Below are positions 1 through 6,619 of a stretch of DNA of 7,190 bases, one piece after another. Both the position numbers and the translations under genes were made by a program. Source of the stretch: Chromatiaceae bacterium (GTDB lineage Bacteria; Pseudomonadota; Gammaproteobacteria; Chromatiales; Chromatiaceae); NCBI GenBank assembly GCA_016880695.1, contig JAEHCY010000047.1, forward strand, positions 1 through 7,190. The letters are read 5' to 3'. Position 1 is the stretch's first letter, and every line of letters starts with the position of its first letter. The notes below the pieces were generated by a model. The model saw nothing but the letters and a program-made list of their open reading frames with translations, made no database searches and was not told the DNA's origin.

Positions 1-224
1 GGACCTCCGGTACCTGGATGCGGCCATCCTGATCGGCATCGAGCAGGGCGAGGGTGTGGGCATCAAACTCGACGCCCGTCGTGGGGCAGCTCAAGGCGGC
101 CCAGAGCTTTTGATCGAGATCGGGAAGGTGACGGAGGTCGGCACTGGAATCGATGCGGACCTGGTCAACCCCCCCACGCGGTTGAATCGCCAGTGGTGGC
201 CGCCCGCTCCGAAGTCGCTTTCAT
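1..224 (-). CDS. EF-hand-like protein of unknown function, N-terminal part, apparent frameshift
   Basis: This is the 5' part of a minus-strand gene that runs off the left edge. The ATG at 224-222 has a GGAG Shine-Dalgarno motif (complement of 231-234) six bases upstream. The first 19 codons read MKATSERAATTGDSTAWGG and then hit TGA (167-165). From the G7 tract (complement of 169-175) onward, another frame stays open to position 1. It encodes VDQVRIDSSADLRHLPDLDQ, a WAALSCPTTG segment, and LLDADQDGRIQVPEV. The last contains D-x-D-x-D-G-x-I, the calcium-binding loop signature of an EF-hand. Removing one G joins the two frames as TAWGVDQVRI with no other change. So this is either a sequencing indel in a homopolymer or a real frameshift. 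From memory, similar N-termini begin large uncharacterised EF-hand proteins of Chromatiales and related bacteria; I could not check this. No signal peptide is visible, and the function is unknown. Confidence 0.7.
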
Positions 225-230
225 AGAAAT

Positions 231-234
231 CTCC
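231..234 (-). promoter_or_regulatory. Shine-Dalgarno of the EF-hand-like gene
   Basis: On the minus strand GGAG lies six bases before the ATG at 224. It decides the start, because the frame that encodes the conserved part has no ATG or GTG of its own between its upstream TGA and the conserved region. That makes a frame break in the G tract more likely than an alternative start. Confidence 0.6.
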
Positions 235-275
235 AAGGACAAGGTTGATCAGGGACGGAAAAGAACGCTAATTAC

Positions 276-291
276 TGTGAATTTCATCACA
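276..291. promoter_or_regulatory. CRP/Vfr-type binding site
   Basis: The sequence TGTGAATTTCATCACA matches the CRP-family consensus TGTGA-N6-TCACA at all ten specified positions. Its centre (283.5) lies about 59 bases upstream of the EF-hand-like start codon. If that gene had a class II CRP promoter, the -10 element would fall near 249-254. There the minus strand reads CCTGAT, a weak match, so the exact promoter is not established. An alternative -10 (TAATTA, 269-274) abuts the box and would suggest repression instead. No plus-strand gene that this site could serve is convincing. Confidence 0.55.
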
Positions 292-505
292 TATTGTCTT
301 CGCGCACCTTCTGCGTTGCAACCCTGATCGAAACCCCAGGAGACGCCGGTCGGTTGATCAGCCCGTCACACCTGATAGAAGGCCAGAGCAAACCGATGAC
401 GGCGGAAGTATTGGGCCCCGAACTCGTCAGAGCCATGAACACGAACCGCCTTCCCGCCCCCGAGATGGCTAATCCGCGGGAGGGTGCGAACGATTTCGAG
501 GGCAC

Positions 506-538
506 AAAAAAGGCGACGCCCTCGATGAGGGCGCCGCC
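506..538 (-). terminator. Rho-independent terminator of the SleB-like hydrolase gene
   Basis: On the minus strand a GC-rich hairpin is followed directly by six T residues. The two arms (plus-strand 512-523 and 527-538) pair over 11 of 12 positions, with one A-C mismatch and a three-base loop. The hairpin begins 26 bases after the stop codon of the hydrolase gene. The interval between here and the EF-hand-like gene holds the CRP-type site and nothing else I can support. Confidence 0.88.
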
Positions 539-564
539 TGAGTATGAAGCGATGGGGCTATCGA

Positions 565-1101
565 TCAGTCCGCGGAGGCAAGACGCACCTCATCGGAACC
601 GGACGGCTTGTAGAACAGATGCTGGCCGATGCGGGTCGTACGCTCCAAGGCGCGGGACCAGCTCGGTTTGACGTGAGTGGCGTGGTAGTAGAGCGCGCCT
701 TTGGTCGGATCCTCGGCTAAACCCATGAGGGCCCTCAAGGCGATGCGGCGGGCATTTTCCCAGGCCTCTTCGTCGGAGGGTGCGTCCTTCTTGCCGTCAC
801 ACCACCAGGAAAACTGGCAACTGCGACGCGTCCCCTGTTTGACCACCTCACAGACGGACCCAGGGAACTTGCCTGACTTCACGCGATTGAGGGTCACCGA
901 GGCGACTGCCACCTGACCCTTCACGGGCTCCGAGCGAGCCTCGTGATACACGTTCATTGCCAGACACTCGAGCGTTTGCTCGAACATTGCGGACTCCGTC
1001 TGGGAGTCCAAGCGATCTACTGTCGCAACCGGGGCTGGGCGCATGGCCACTACCGCCGGTGCAATCACTGCCATGAGAATGGCACGCACCAGTGCGGACA
1101 T
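565..1101 (-). CDS. Exported cell-wall hydrolase, SleB/CwlJ type (Hydrolase_2)
   Basis: The product is 178 residues. Residues 1-26 look like a Sec signal peptide: a short N-terminus with one Arg, a hydrophobic core (LVRAILMAVIAPAVVA), and small residues before the likely cut. The mature part carries the SleB/CwlJ (PF07486) hallmarks: CLAMNVYHEARSEP around residues 46-59, then GQVAVASVTLNRVKSGKFPG, then CQFSWWCDGK around 95-104. E54 of the EARSE motif (usually EARGE) is the likely catalytic acid by analogy with the family, whose members cleave glycan strands of peptidoglycan. Family members occur in many bacteria that do not sporulate, so a role in wall turnover is more likely than spore germination. 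The frame stays open upstream to 1191, but I chose the ATG at 1101. It has an AGGA motif six bases upstream, it gives a proper signal peptide, and the candidate promoter lies inside the longer version. Confidence 0.9.
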   Translation of the reverse strand: MSALVRAILMAVIAPAVVAMRPAPVATVDRLDSQTESAMFEQTLECLAMNVYHEARSEPVKGQVAVASVTLNRVKSGKFPGSVCEVVKQGTRRSCQFSWWCDGKKDAPSDEEAWENARRIALRALMGLAEDPTKGALYYHATHVKPSWSRALERTTRIGQHLFYKPSGSDEVRLASAD

Positions 1102-1107
1102 TGGTCT

Positions 1108-1111
1108 TCCT
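1108..1111 (-). promoter_or_regulatory. Shine-Dalgarno that fixes the hydrolase start
   Basis: On the minus strand AGGA (within GGCAGGAAGACC) sits six bases before the ATG at 1101. It supports the 178-residue product over a version starting 30 codons upstream. Confidence 0.65.
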
Positions 1112-1139
1112 GCCTCTTTATCGACAAACGGAAGGCCAA

Positions 1140-1167
1140 AGTTTAACCACCAGCATCCATAAGTCAA
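1140..1167 (-). promoter_or_regulatory. Sigma70-like promoter for the hydrolase gene
   Basis: On the minus strand TTGACT (complement of 1162-1167, five of six matches to the -35 consensus) is separated by 16 bases from TAAACT (complement of 1140-1145, four of six matches to the -10 consensus). Transcription would start near 1133, leaving a leader of about 30 bases before the ATG at 1101. The rest of the divergent spacer (1168-1480) holds T runs (1236-1242) and a CCGGGCCCGG palindrome (1219-1228). I found no convincing promoter for mfd in it. Confidence 0.5.
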
Positions 1168-1480
1168 CCACTTGCCGCAGACACCACCCATAAGGAAACG
1201 TGATCCTTTCCCCAGAACCGGGCCCGGCGACCTCCTTTTTTTGTTGCTACGGGGCGGTTAGGGGAGGTCTTTCTTGGCCTTTTTTGCCCGATACGCTTCG
1301 GGGTGCAGACCACAGCCGCACCGGCGGATTCCTCCTGCCAAGACTCCGGGACGCCCACCATAGCCACTGCGTCTGTGGCCCGCGGAACTCTCAAGCGGCG
1401 AAAGTGCCCTAAGCAATCGGCCTGTGCGACAATCTCCCCCCCCGAGCACAAGCCATACCCATCGTCATCCGCCTTTCTCC

Positions 1481-4400
1481 ATGCATCCCCCAGAAGCCGC
1501 GGCCATCGTTGAAGCCGCCTCCAAGCGTCTGAGCCCGTTACAACCGCGCCTTCCGACCGCACCTGGTGAGCACCTGCAGTGGGGTCGCCTGGTGGGCGCT
1601 GCGGGCCCCCTTGCCATCGCGGCGGCGGCGCGCGAACGCGCGGGGCTAGTGCTCGCGCTGGCGGAGGATGTCCAGGCGGCGAGCCGCCTTGAGCAGGCGC
1701 TGCGGTTCTTCCTCGCCGACACTTCGATTGAGGTGCTCGCCTTCCCGGACTGGGAGACCCTGCCCTACGACGTCTTCTCGCCCCTGCCGGAGCTGGTGTC
1801 CCGGAGGCTGCTCACCCTCCATCGCTTGCCTGCACTGCGTCAGAGCGTGCTCGTAGCACCCGTGGCTACCCTGTTGCAGCGGTTACCACCTCGGCAGTTC
1901 GTTGAGGGTCGCACCCTACTGATACGCAAGGGTGATACCTTGGTTTTGGACGCGATGCGTCGGCGCCTCGAGCGCGCCGGCTACAGTTGCGTGTCCCAGG
2001 TTCTCAGCCATGGCGAATACGCCGTGCGCGGTTCGTTACTCGACCTCTTCCCCATGGGGAGCGAGGTCCCCTTTCGCATCGATCTCTTCGATAACGAGGT
2101 CGAGACCATCCGCACCTTCGACCCCGACACCCAGCGCTCCCGCGACAAGGTGGCCGAGATCAAGCTCCTGCCCGCACGGGAGTTCCCCTTGACCGACGAT
2201 GGGATTGGGGAATTTCGCCGACGCTTCCGCGCCACCTTCGAGGGCGACCCGCAACGAAGCCTTATCTACCGTGAGGTCTCCGAGGGCCGCGCGCCCGGTG
2301 GACTGGAGTACTACCTGCCGTTGTTCTTCGAGGCCACCGGCAGCCTGTTCGACTACCTGCCGCCCTCCCCGCTGGCAATCGTCTTCTCTGGCTACCGGGA
2401 GACCGCCGAGCGCTTTCTCAACGAGGTCAGCGAGCGCCACCAGCAACGGCGCCATGATCGGGAGCGCCCGATCCTCGCCCCCGAGCAGCTCTACCTCAGC
2501 GGCGACGAGCTGGCCGGCCGGCTCAATGCCCACGCCCTGGTGGAGATTGAGACCACGTCGGTCGCCGCCCCCCGGCGGGGCTTCAGTGCGGCCTGCAACC
2601 ACGGCACCCGGGCCGTACCCGGCCTCGCCATCCAGGCACGGGCGGCCCAACCCGCCGCCGCGCTGCAGGCGTTCATTGCTCAGCCTGGGCGGCGCGTGCT
2701 GTTCCTCGCCGAGAGCGCGGGCCGCCGGGAGTTGTTGCTCGAGAATCTGCGCGGGTTCGACATCCGGCCCTGCCTGTGTGAAGGCTGGACGGATTTCCTT
2801 ACGGGGGACGCGCGTCTTGGGCTCACGGTCGGGCCCCTCGAGCAAGGGTTGCTGCTCGAGCAGGAAGACCTCGCGATCCTCACCGAGACCCAACTCTACG
2901 GGGAGCGGGTCCGCCAGGATCGGCGGCGGCGCGCCGCCCAGCGCGATAGCGAGGCGGTGGTCCGCAATCTCACCGAGCTCGACATTAGCGCACCGGTGGT
3001 GCATGAAGAGCACGGGGTGGGCCGGTACCTCGGACTCCAGACCCTGGAGGTGGGTGACATTGCCACCGAGTTCCTGGCCCTGGAATACGCCGGCGGAGAC
3101 AAACTCTATGTGCCGGTCTCATCCCTGCACCTGGTCTCCCGCTACACCGGGGCCTCGCCCGAAAGCGCACCCCTGCACCGACTCGGTGGCGAGCAGTGGG
3201 AGCGCATTCGCCGCCGTGCCGCGCAGCAGGTCCGCGACGTCGCCGCCGAGCTCCTCGACATCTACGCCCGCCGCGCCGCCCATCAAGGCTATGCCTTTCC
3301 CGCGCCCGAGGATGAGTACGCCGCCTTTGCGGCGGCCTTCGAGTTCGAGGAGACACCCGACCAGCAGCGGGCGATCGAAAGCGTCCTCGCCGATATGGAG
3401 ACGCCCCGGCCAATGGATCGGGTGGTGTGCGGCGATGTGGGCTTCGGCAAGACCGAGGTGGCGATGCGGGCCGCCTTTGCCGCGGTCAATGCCGGTAAAC
3501 AGGTTGCCGTGCTGGTACCCACCACCCTCCTCGCCCAACAGCATCTCGACAACTTCTCCGACCGCTTCGCCGACTGGCCGGTACGGGTGGAGAACCTCTC
3601 GCGCTTCCGCACCGCGGCCGAGCAGAAACAGATCCTCAAAGGTCTCGCCGAGGGTGTGGTGGATGTGGTCGTTGGCACTCACAAACTGCTTCAGCCAAGC
3701 GCCAAGTTCAAGAACCTCGGTCTGGTGATCATCGACGAGGAGCACCGCTTCGGGGTGCAGCAGAAGGAGAGGCTCAAGGCCCTGCGCAGTGAGGTAGATA
3801 TCCTCACCCTCACCGCAACGCCCATTCCGCGCACCCTCAACCTGGCCCTGTCGGGGCTACGCGATCTCTCCATCATCGCCACGCCACCGCTCGAGCGCCA
3901 CCCGATCAAGACCTTCGTCAGCCCCTGGGACGAGGGATTGATCGTCGAGGCCTGTCAGCGCGAGCTCAAGCGTGGGGGCCAGGTGTACTTCCTGCACAAT
4001 GAGGTAGAGACCATCGCCAACCAGGCGGAGCATCTTCGCCGCCTGCTCCCCAGTGCGCGTATCGAGGTGGCCCACGGTCAGATGCGCGAGCGCGAGCTCG
4101 AACGCATCATGCGCGACTTCTACCATCAGCGCTTCAACCTGCTGGTGTGCACCACCATCATCGAGAGCGGTATCGACATCCCCACCGCCAACACCATCAT
4201 CATCAACCGCGCGGACAAATTTGGCCTGGCACAGCTCCACCAGTTGCGCGGTCGCGTGGGGCGCTCGCACCACCGGGCCTATGCCTATCTGATCACACCA
4301 CCGGCTGGGGTGATGACCCCCGATGCGGTCAAGCGTCTGGAGGCCATCGAGTCTCTGGAGGAGTTGGGCGCCGGTTTTACCCTTGCCACCCATGACCTGG

Positions 4401-4984
4401 AGATTCGGGGGGCGGGAGAGCTGCTCGGTGAGGAACAGAGCGGACAGATACAGCAGATCGGCTTCAGTCTCTACATGGATCTGCTCGAGCGTGCGGTGAA
4501 CGCGCTCAAAAGCGGCCGGGAGGCGGAGCTGGAGCGGCCCGTTGAGCCGGGGGCGGAGATCGATCTGCACATCCCTGCCCTGATCCCCGACGATTACCTG
4601 CCCGACGTGCACACCCGCCTGGTGCTCTACAAGCGCATCGCCTCCACCCGATCGCAGGAAGACCTCGACGAGCTGCGGGTGGAGATGATTGACCGCTTCG
4701 GCCTCCTTCCTGAGCCCACCAAAAACCTGTTTGCCAGCGCCGAGCTGAAACTGCGGGCCCGCGCGCTCGGTATCCGCAAGATCGAGGCGGGCCCCGACGG
4801 CGGCCGCATTCACTTCGAGCCCGAACCCAAGGTCGATCCGACACGGATCATCGAGCTCGTGCAGTCACGGCCCCAAGAGCACCGTTTCGAGGGCGGCGAT
4901 AAGCTTCGCTTCTTCCGCGCAATGGCGGAGCCCGAGCGTCGCATCGCCGAGATCACCGATCTACTCAACCTCATGAGCGGCTGA
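1481..4984 (+). CDS. mfd: Transcription-repair coupling factor Mfd
   Basis: Mfd is an ATP-dependent DNA translocase. It pushes RNA polymerase stalled at a lesion off the DNA and recruits UvrA to start nucleotide excision repair. The 1167-residue product is close to the E. coli length (1148). In order it shows: the UvrB-homology region (DWETLPYD at about residue 90, HGEYAVRGSLLDLFPMGSE at about 177); the RNA-polymerase interaction domain (APVVHEEHGVGRY from about 504); the RecG-like helicase core with Walker A GDVGFGKTE (K657), the DEEH box (752-755), TATPIPRTL (778 on) and QLRGRVGRS (arginine finger region, 922-929); and the C-terminal TRCF domain (about 1026-1125). All key residues are present. 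The start is uncertain. The frame also allows GTG at 1424, which would add 19 residues rich in Pro, Ser and His across a C8 run (1436-1443). Neither start has a good Shine-Dalgarno. I prefer the ATG at 1481 because its N-terminus is more family-like. Confidence 0.97.
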   Translation: MHPPEAAAIVEAASKRLSPLQPRLPTAPGEHLQWGRLVGAAGPLAIAAAARERAGLVLALAEDVQAASRLEQALRFFLADTSIEVLAFPDWETLPYDVFSPLPELVSRRLLTLHRLPALRQSVLVAPVATLLQRLPPRQFVEGRTLLIRKGDTLVLDAMRRRLERAGYSCVSQVLSHGEYAVRGSLLDLFPMGSEVPFRIDLFDNEVETIRTFDPDTQRSRDKVAEIKLLPAREFPLTDDGIGEFRRRFRATFEGDPQRSLIYREVSEGRAPGGLEYYLPLFFEATGSLFDYLPPSPLAIVFSGYRETAERFLNEVSERHQQRRHDRERPILAPEQLYLSGDELAGRLNAHALVEIETTSVAAPRRGFSAACNHGTRAVPGLAIQARAAQPAAALQAFIAQPGRRVLFLAESAGRRELLLENLRGFDIRPCLCEGWTDFLTGDARLGLTVGPLEQGLLLEQEDLAILTETQLYGERVRQDRRRRAAQRDSEAVVRNLTELDISAPVVHEEHGVGRYLGLQTLEVGDIATEFLALEYAGGDKLYVPVSSLHLVSRYTGASPESAPLHRLGGEQWERIRRRAAQQVRDVAAELLDIYARRAAHQGYAFPAPEDEYAAFAAAFEFEETPDQQRAIESVLADMETPRPMDRVVCGDVGFGKTEVAMRAAFAAVNAGKQVAVLVPTTLLAQQHLDNFSDRFADWPVRVENLSRFRTAAEQKQILKGLAEGVVDVVVGTHKLLQPSAKFKNLGLVIIDEEHRFGVQQKERLKALRSEVDILTLTATPIPRTLNLALSGLRDLSIIATPPLERHPIKTFVSPWDEGLIVEACQRELKRGGQVYFLHNEVETIANQAEHLRRLLPSARIEVAHGQMRERELERIMRDFYHQRFNLLVCTTIIESGIDIPTANTIIINRADKFGLAQLHQLRGRVGRSHHRAYAYLITPPAGVMTPDAVKRLEAIESLEELGAGFTLATHDLEIRGAGELLGEEQSGQIQQIGFSLYMDLLERAVNALKSGREAELERPVEPGAEIDLHIPALIPDDYLPDVHTRLVLYKRIASTRSQEDLDELRVEMIDRFGLLPEPTKNLFASAELKLRARALGIRKIEAGPDGGRIHFEPEPKVDPTRIIELVQSRPQEHRFEGGDKLRFFRAMAEPERRIAEITDLLNLMSG

Positions 4985-5048
4985 GCCCTTGCCCAGTTTC
5001 CACCACCGACCCGGTGCGCCAGCCTTCAGCCCACCGCGGGGACACCCG

Positions 5049-5319
5049 TCGATGAGGTTGAAAAATCAAAAAAGCGGTTCGCACCTTTGCATGAGGATGC
5101 CGAGCGTAGATCGGGGGTTCCAACGATGAATCCGCGGCTGAGCAAGGGGAGCTCAATCGTGAGCTCTTTCGATTGTGAGCGCTTTTCCGAGCGCTGTGCG
5201 CTCTACTCTGGAAGGCCGAGAACGCCGCGGGGCTGCAGGCGATCGCCAGCGAGGTGCTCGTAAATCCCAGCGCACGATGGGAGCTCTTCGAGAGGATCGG
5301 GGACCACCTCAGCGACTGA
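5049..5319 (+). pseudogene. Possible decayed coding sequence between mfd and csiV
   Basis: No intact gene fits here, but pieces read like protein. One plus frame from about 5049 gives VDEVEKSKKRFAPLHEDAER. A second frame from 5110 gives NDESAAEQGELNRELFRL and then TGA (5176-5178). The same frame continues as LFRALCALLWKAENAAGLQA and IASEVLVNPSARWELFERIG, ending at TGA (5317-5319). The last stretch has mostly G or C at third codon positions, as in the neighbouring genes, and a balanced composition. It has no usable start codon. I do not recognise the family. It could be the remains of a small gene once carried between mfd and csiV, an intact gene damaged by sequence errors, or a chance open stretch. 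No promoter or terminator was identified in the rest of the gap (4985-5424). Confidence 0.3.
5149..5195. repeat. Cluster of three short inverted repeats
   Basis: Three dyads lie within 47 bases. GAGCTC occurs twice with six bases between (5149-5166). CAATCG pairs with CGATTG across ten bases (5154-5175). AGCGCT occurs twice with six bases between (5178-5195). The first two overlap and would be alternatives to each other. They sit inside the suspected gene remnant, and I cannot assign a function. Confidence 0.35.
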
Positions 5320-5424
5320 TCCGCGCCTCGGGCCAGCGCCCGTGTCGCTCGCTCCCCCACCGATCTCCGGCGGCACAACCACCTCGGTTATCATGTGCGG
5401 GCCATTCATCACGGGTCGCGAATC

Positions 5425-6003
5425 ATGCAGAACAACACCTACCCCCTAATCGGAATTGCCCTGGCCTCCCTGCTCCTCCTCGCAGGCACACCCGCCACCG
5501 CCGAATCACTCTATCAGGTGGACATGATCGTCTTTGCCCTGACCGATCCGGCAGCACGCGAGAGCGAACGCTGGCCCGATAACCCGGGACAACCCGGAAC
5601 AGGGGGCGTCACCACACCGGGTACGGGCGCCATGATCTCACCCAAAGACGGCGCCTTGGCGTCCGAATGGGGAAGGCTCGAATCCAGCGCCCGTTATCGG
5701 CCGCTGGCCTACTTCCGTTGGCGTCAGGCCCCGGGCTCGGGCGGCCGGCCGTCGAAGGCGGTGGTGGAATCCACCAGCCGAGTGTCCAGGAGTGGGCCGC
5801 CTGAGGTCCTCGGCACGGTTAGCCTCAGCCAAGACGAAACCGTCCGTGCCGACGTGGACCTGCTCTACAGCGACAAAGGGAAAGGCGACGAGCCCTCGAG
5901 CCGATTCCGGCTACGCGAAACGCGCACCTTACGCGAGGGCGCACTCCAGTATCTCGATCACGCGGTGTTTGGGGCACTCATCCAGATCTCCCCCGCACGC
6001 TGA
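5425..6003 (+). CDS. csiV: CsiV-family periplasmic peptidoglycan-associated protein
   Basis: The product is 192 residues. Residues 1-26 form a clear Sec signal peptide (hydrophobic IGIALASLLLLAG, then TPATA before ESLYQ), so the mature protein should be periplasmic. The mature start, SLYQVDMIVFAL (28-39), the central YRPLAYFRWRQ (91-101) and the C-terminal YLDHAVFGALIQISP (176-190) match the usual plan of the CsiV family (PF10972): an initial Y-V-E-I-V-F strand, an LxxxxWRQ core and a YLDHPxFGVLVxI end. CsiV was described in Vibrio cholerae as a periplasmic factor that activates peptidoglycan assembly. Members commonly sit next to mfd in Gammaproteobacteria, as here. A Gly/Pro/Thr-rich stretch (about 53-76) is probably disordered. 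I chose the ATG at 5425 because it starts the signal peptide cleanly; a GTG at 5395 would add ten charged or polar residues. Neither start has a strong Shine-Dalgarno. Confidence 0.85.
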   Translation: MQNNTYPLIGIALASLLLLAGTPATAESLYQVDMIVFALTDPAARESERWPDNPGQPGTGGVTTPGTGAMISPKDGALASEWGRLESSARYRPLAYFRWRQAPGSGGRPSKAVVESTSRVSRSGPPEVLGTVSLSQDETVRADVDLLYSDKGKGDEPSSRFRLRETRTLREGALQYLDHAVFGALIQISPAR

Positions 6004-6016
6004 TCCTTCGCAGCAG

Positions 6017-6050
6017 CACCCGACCCACCCCCTCGCGGGCGGGTCGGGTG
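6017..6050 (+). terminator. Hairpin after csiV, possible terminator
   Basis: A perfect 10-bp stem (CACCCGACCC with GGGTCGGGTG) with a 14-base loop starts 13 bases after the csiV stop. It is followed by TCTCCTCC rather than a T run, so intrinsic termination would be weak. It may instead protect the 3' end. Confidence 0.45.
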
Positions 6051-6073
6051 TCTCCTCCGGGTTAGTCCGACGC

Positions 6074-6093
6074 CCCGCTGCGCTCGCAGCGGG
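6074..6093 (-). terminator. Hairpin just past the DsrC-like gene, possible terminator
   Basis: CCCGCTGC and GCAGCGGG form a perfect 8-bp stem with a four-base loop. It begins two bases after the stop codon of the minus-strand DsrC-like gene. No T tract follows on the minus strand. It lies in the 92-base gap where csiV and the DsrC-like gene converge, so it may help limit read-through in either direction. Confidence 0.35.
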
Positions 6094-6095
6094 AT

Positions 6096-6440
6096 CTAAC
6101 AGGAATGGCAGTAGAAATCGGGCAGGCCGGCGATGCGGCAGGCCTGCCTGCAGCCTCCGTTCGGGAACAGGCCCTCCAGGCTCTTACGGGTGCAGGTCCC
6201 ACCCGCCGCCACAAGCTGGTCGCCTATGGCTTTGATGATCACCCTGGGCGATGGCGGGATCTCGTGCGTCCCGAAGAACTCCCGCATGTAGTTGATCACC
6301 GTCCAGTGACAGTCCGTCAGGGCGAGACCGTCCTCCCGGGCAATCCCCACTGCCAGGTCCTGACTCCAATCGGTGAAGTGAGCGAGAAAACCGCGCGGGT
6401 TGAACACAGCGGTCTGATCGCCAATCTGCATAACTTGCAT
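6096..6440 (-). CDS. DsrC/TusE-family sulfur-relay protein with altered C-terminal cysteine arm
   Basis: The product is 114 residues, the usual DsrC/TusE length (about 105-115). The fold signature is present throughout: an N-terminal hairpin (MQIGDQTAVFNPRGFLAHFTDW), LALTDCHWTVINYMREFF (39-56), IPPSPRVIIKAIG (61-73), then LFPNGGCRQACRIAGLP (91-107). DsrC proteins carry sulfur on C-terminal cysteines for the sulfite reductase and for thiolation or relay pathways. Classical DsrC ends in ...CKIAGLPKPTGCV, with two cysteines spaced by ten residues; TusE keeps only the last one. Here the first cysteine is C101, but the tail is DFYCHSC, with C111 and C114 rather than a cysteine at 112, and there is an extra C97. 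The four form C-x3-C-x9-C-x2-C. The protein is therefore probably a paralogue of DsrC rather than the canonical one, and no dsr genes are adjacent. The ATG at 6440 has AGGAG seven bases upstream, so the start is secure. Confidence 0.9.
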   Translation of the reverse strand: MQVMQIGDQTAVFNPRGFLAHFTDWSQDLAVGIAREDGLALTDCHWTVINYMREFFGTHEIPPSPRVIIKAIGDQLVAAGGTCTRKSLEGLFPNGGCRQACRIAGLPDFYCHSC

Positions 6441-6452
6441 GGAGAATCTCCT
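6441..6452 (-). promoter_or_regulatory. Shine-Dalgarno of the DsrC-like gene, possibly in a small hairpin
   Basis: On the minus strand AGGAG (complement of 6448-6452) lies seven bases before the ATG. The same GGAG can pair with CTCC directly before the start codon (GGAGATTCTCC), which gives a four-base stem that could mildly restrict ribosome access. Confidence 0.55.
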
Positions 6453-6475
6453 CTACCTCTATGACGGTACTGCTA

Positions 6476-6481
6476 TTTATA
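6476..6481 (-). promoter_or_regulatory. Candidate -10 element upstream of the DsrC-like gene
   Basis: On the minus strand TATAAA matches the -10 consensus at five of six positions and would place the start of transcription about 30 bases before the ATG. No acceptable -35 lies at the right distance. A second candidate, TATATT (complement of 6582-6587), lies nearer the FNR-type box. I cannot choose between them. Confidence 0.25.
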
Positions 6482-6619
6482 GTTGTCGATCCTGTTGGTC
6501 GCCCTTCGTTGGGCTTGTCGCCGGATTCCTAACCGGCCGTTTCCTACCTCGCCATGGGCGATTCGTGAAACTGTCAAGCAGAATATAGCGCACCACCGCC
6601 CGGTCAGTTAGCTCTTTTC

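Noticed and set aside
243..361. GGTTGATCAG occurring twice (243-252 and 352-361)
   Set aside because: A ten-base repeat with no further similarity around it is not enough to call a repeat element or operator.
287..505. Minus-strand open frame of 72 codons
   Set aside because: It starts with GTG inside the terminator region, overlaps the CRP-type site at its end, and has no recognisable protein features.
294..671. Plus-strand open frame of 125 codons starting at TTG
   Set aside because: It runs through the hydrolase terminator and antisense to the hydrolase gene, has no Shine-Dalgarno, and its start follows directly on the CRP-type palindrome.
1219..1242. CCGGGCCCGG palindrome followed by a T7 run, resembling a terminator
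   Set aside because: The palindrome has no loop and is separated from the T run by several bases, and no plus-strand gene ends upstream of it.
1164..1562. Minus-strand frames in the mfd leader with Lys/Arg-rich segments
   Set aside because: They overlap the mfd start and the hydrolase promoter, lack ribosome binding sites, and their basic stretches come from the A/T runs of the spacer.
2036..3013. Long minus-strand frame of 325 codons, and a 318-codon one at 3857-4813
   Set aside because: Both lie antisense to mfd, in GC-rich DNA where the opposite strand often stays open, and mfd is intact and fully conserved there.
5074..5090. GCGGTTCGCACC, resembling a tRNA T-arm
   Set aside because: No acceptor stem, anticodon arm or D-arm could be placed around it.
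4971..5378. Minus-strand open frame of 135 codons between mfd and csiV
   Set aside because: Its composition (Ser, Arg, Ala) is that of a shadow frame, it overlaps the mfd end, and it has no Shine-Dalgarno.
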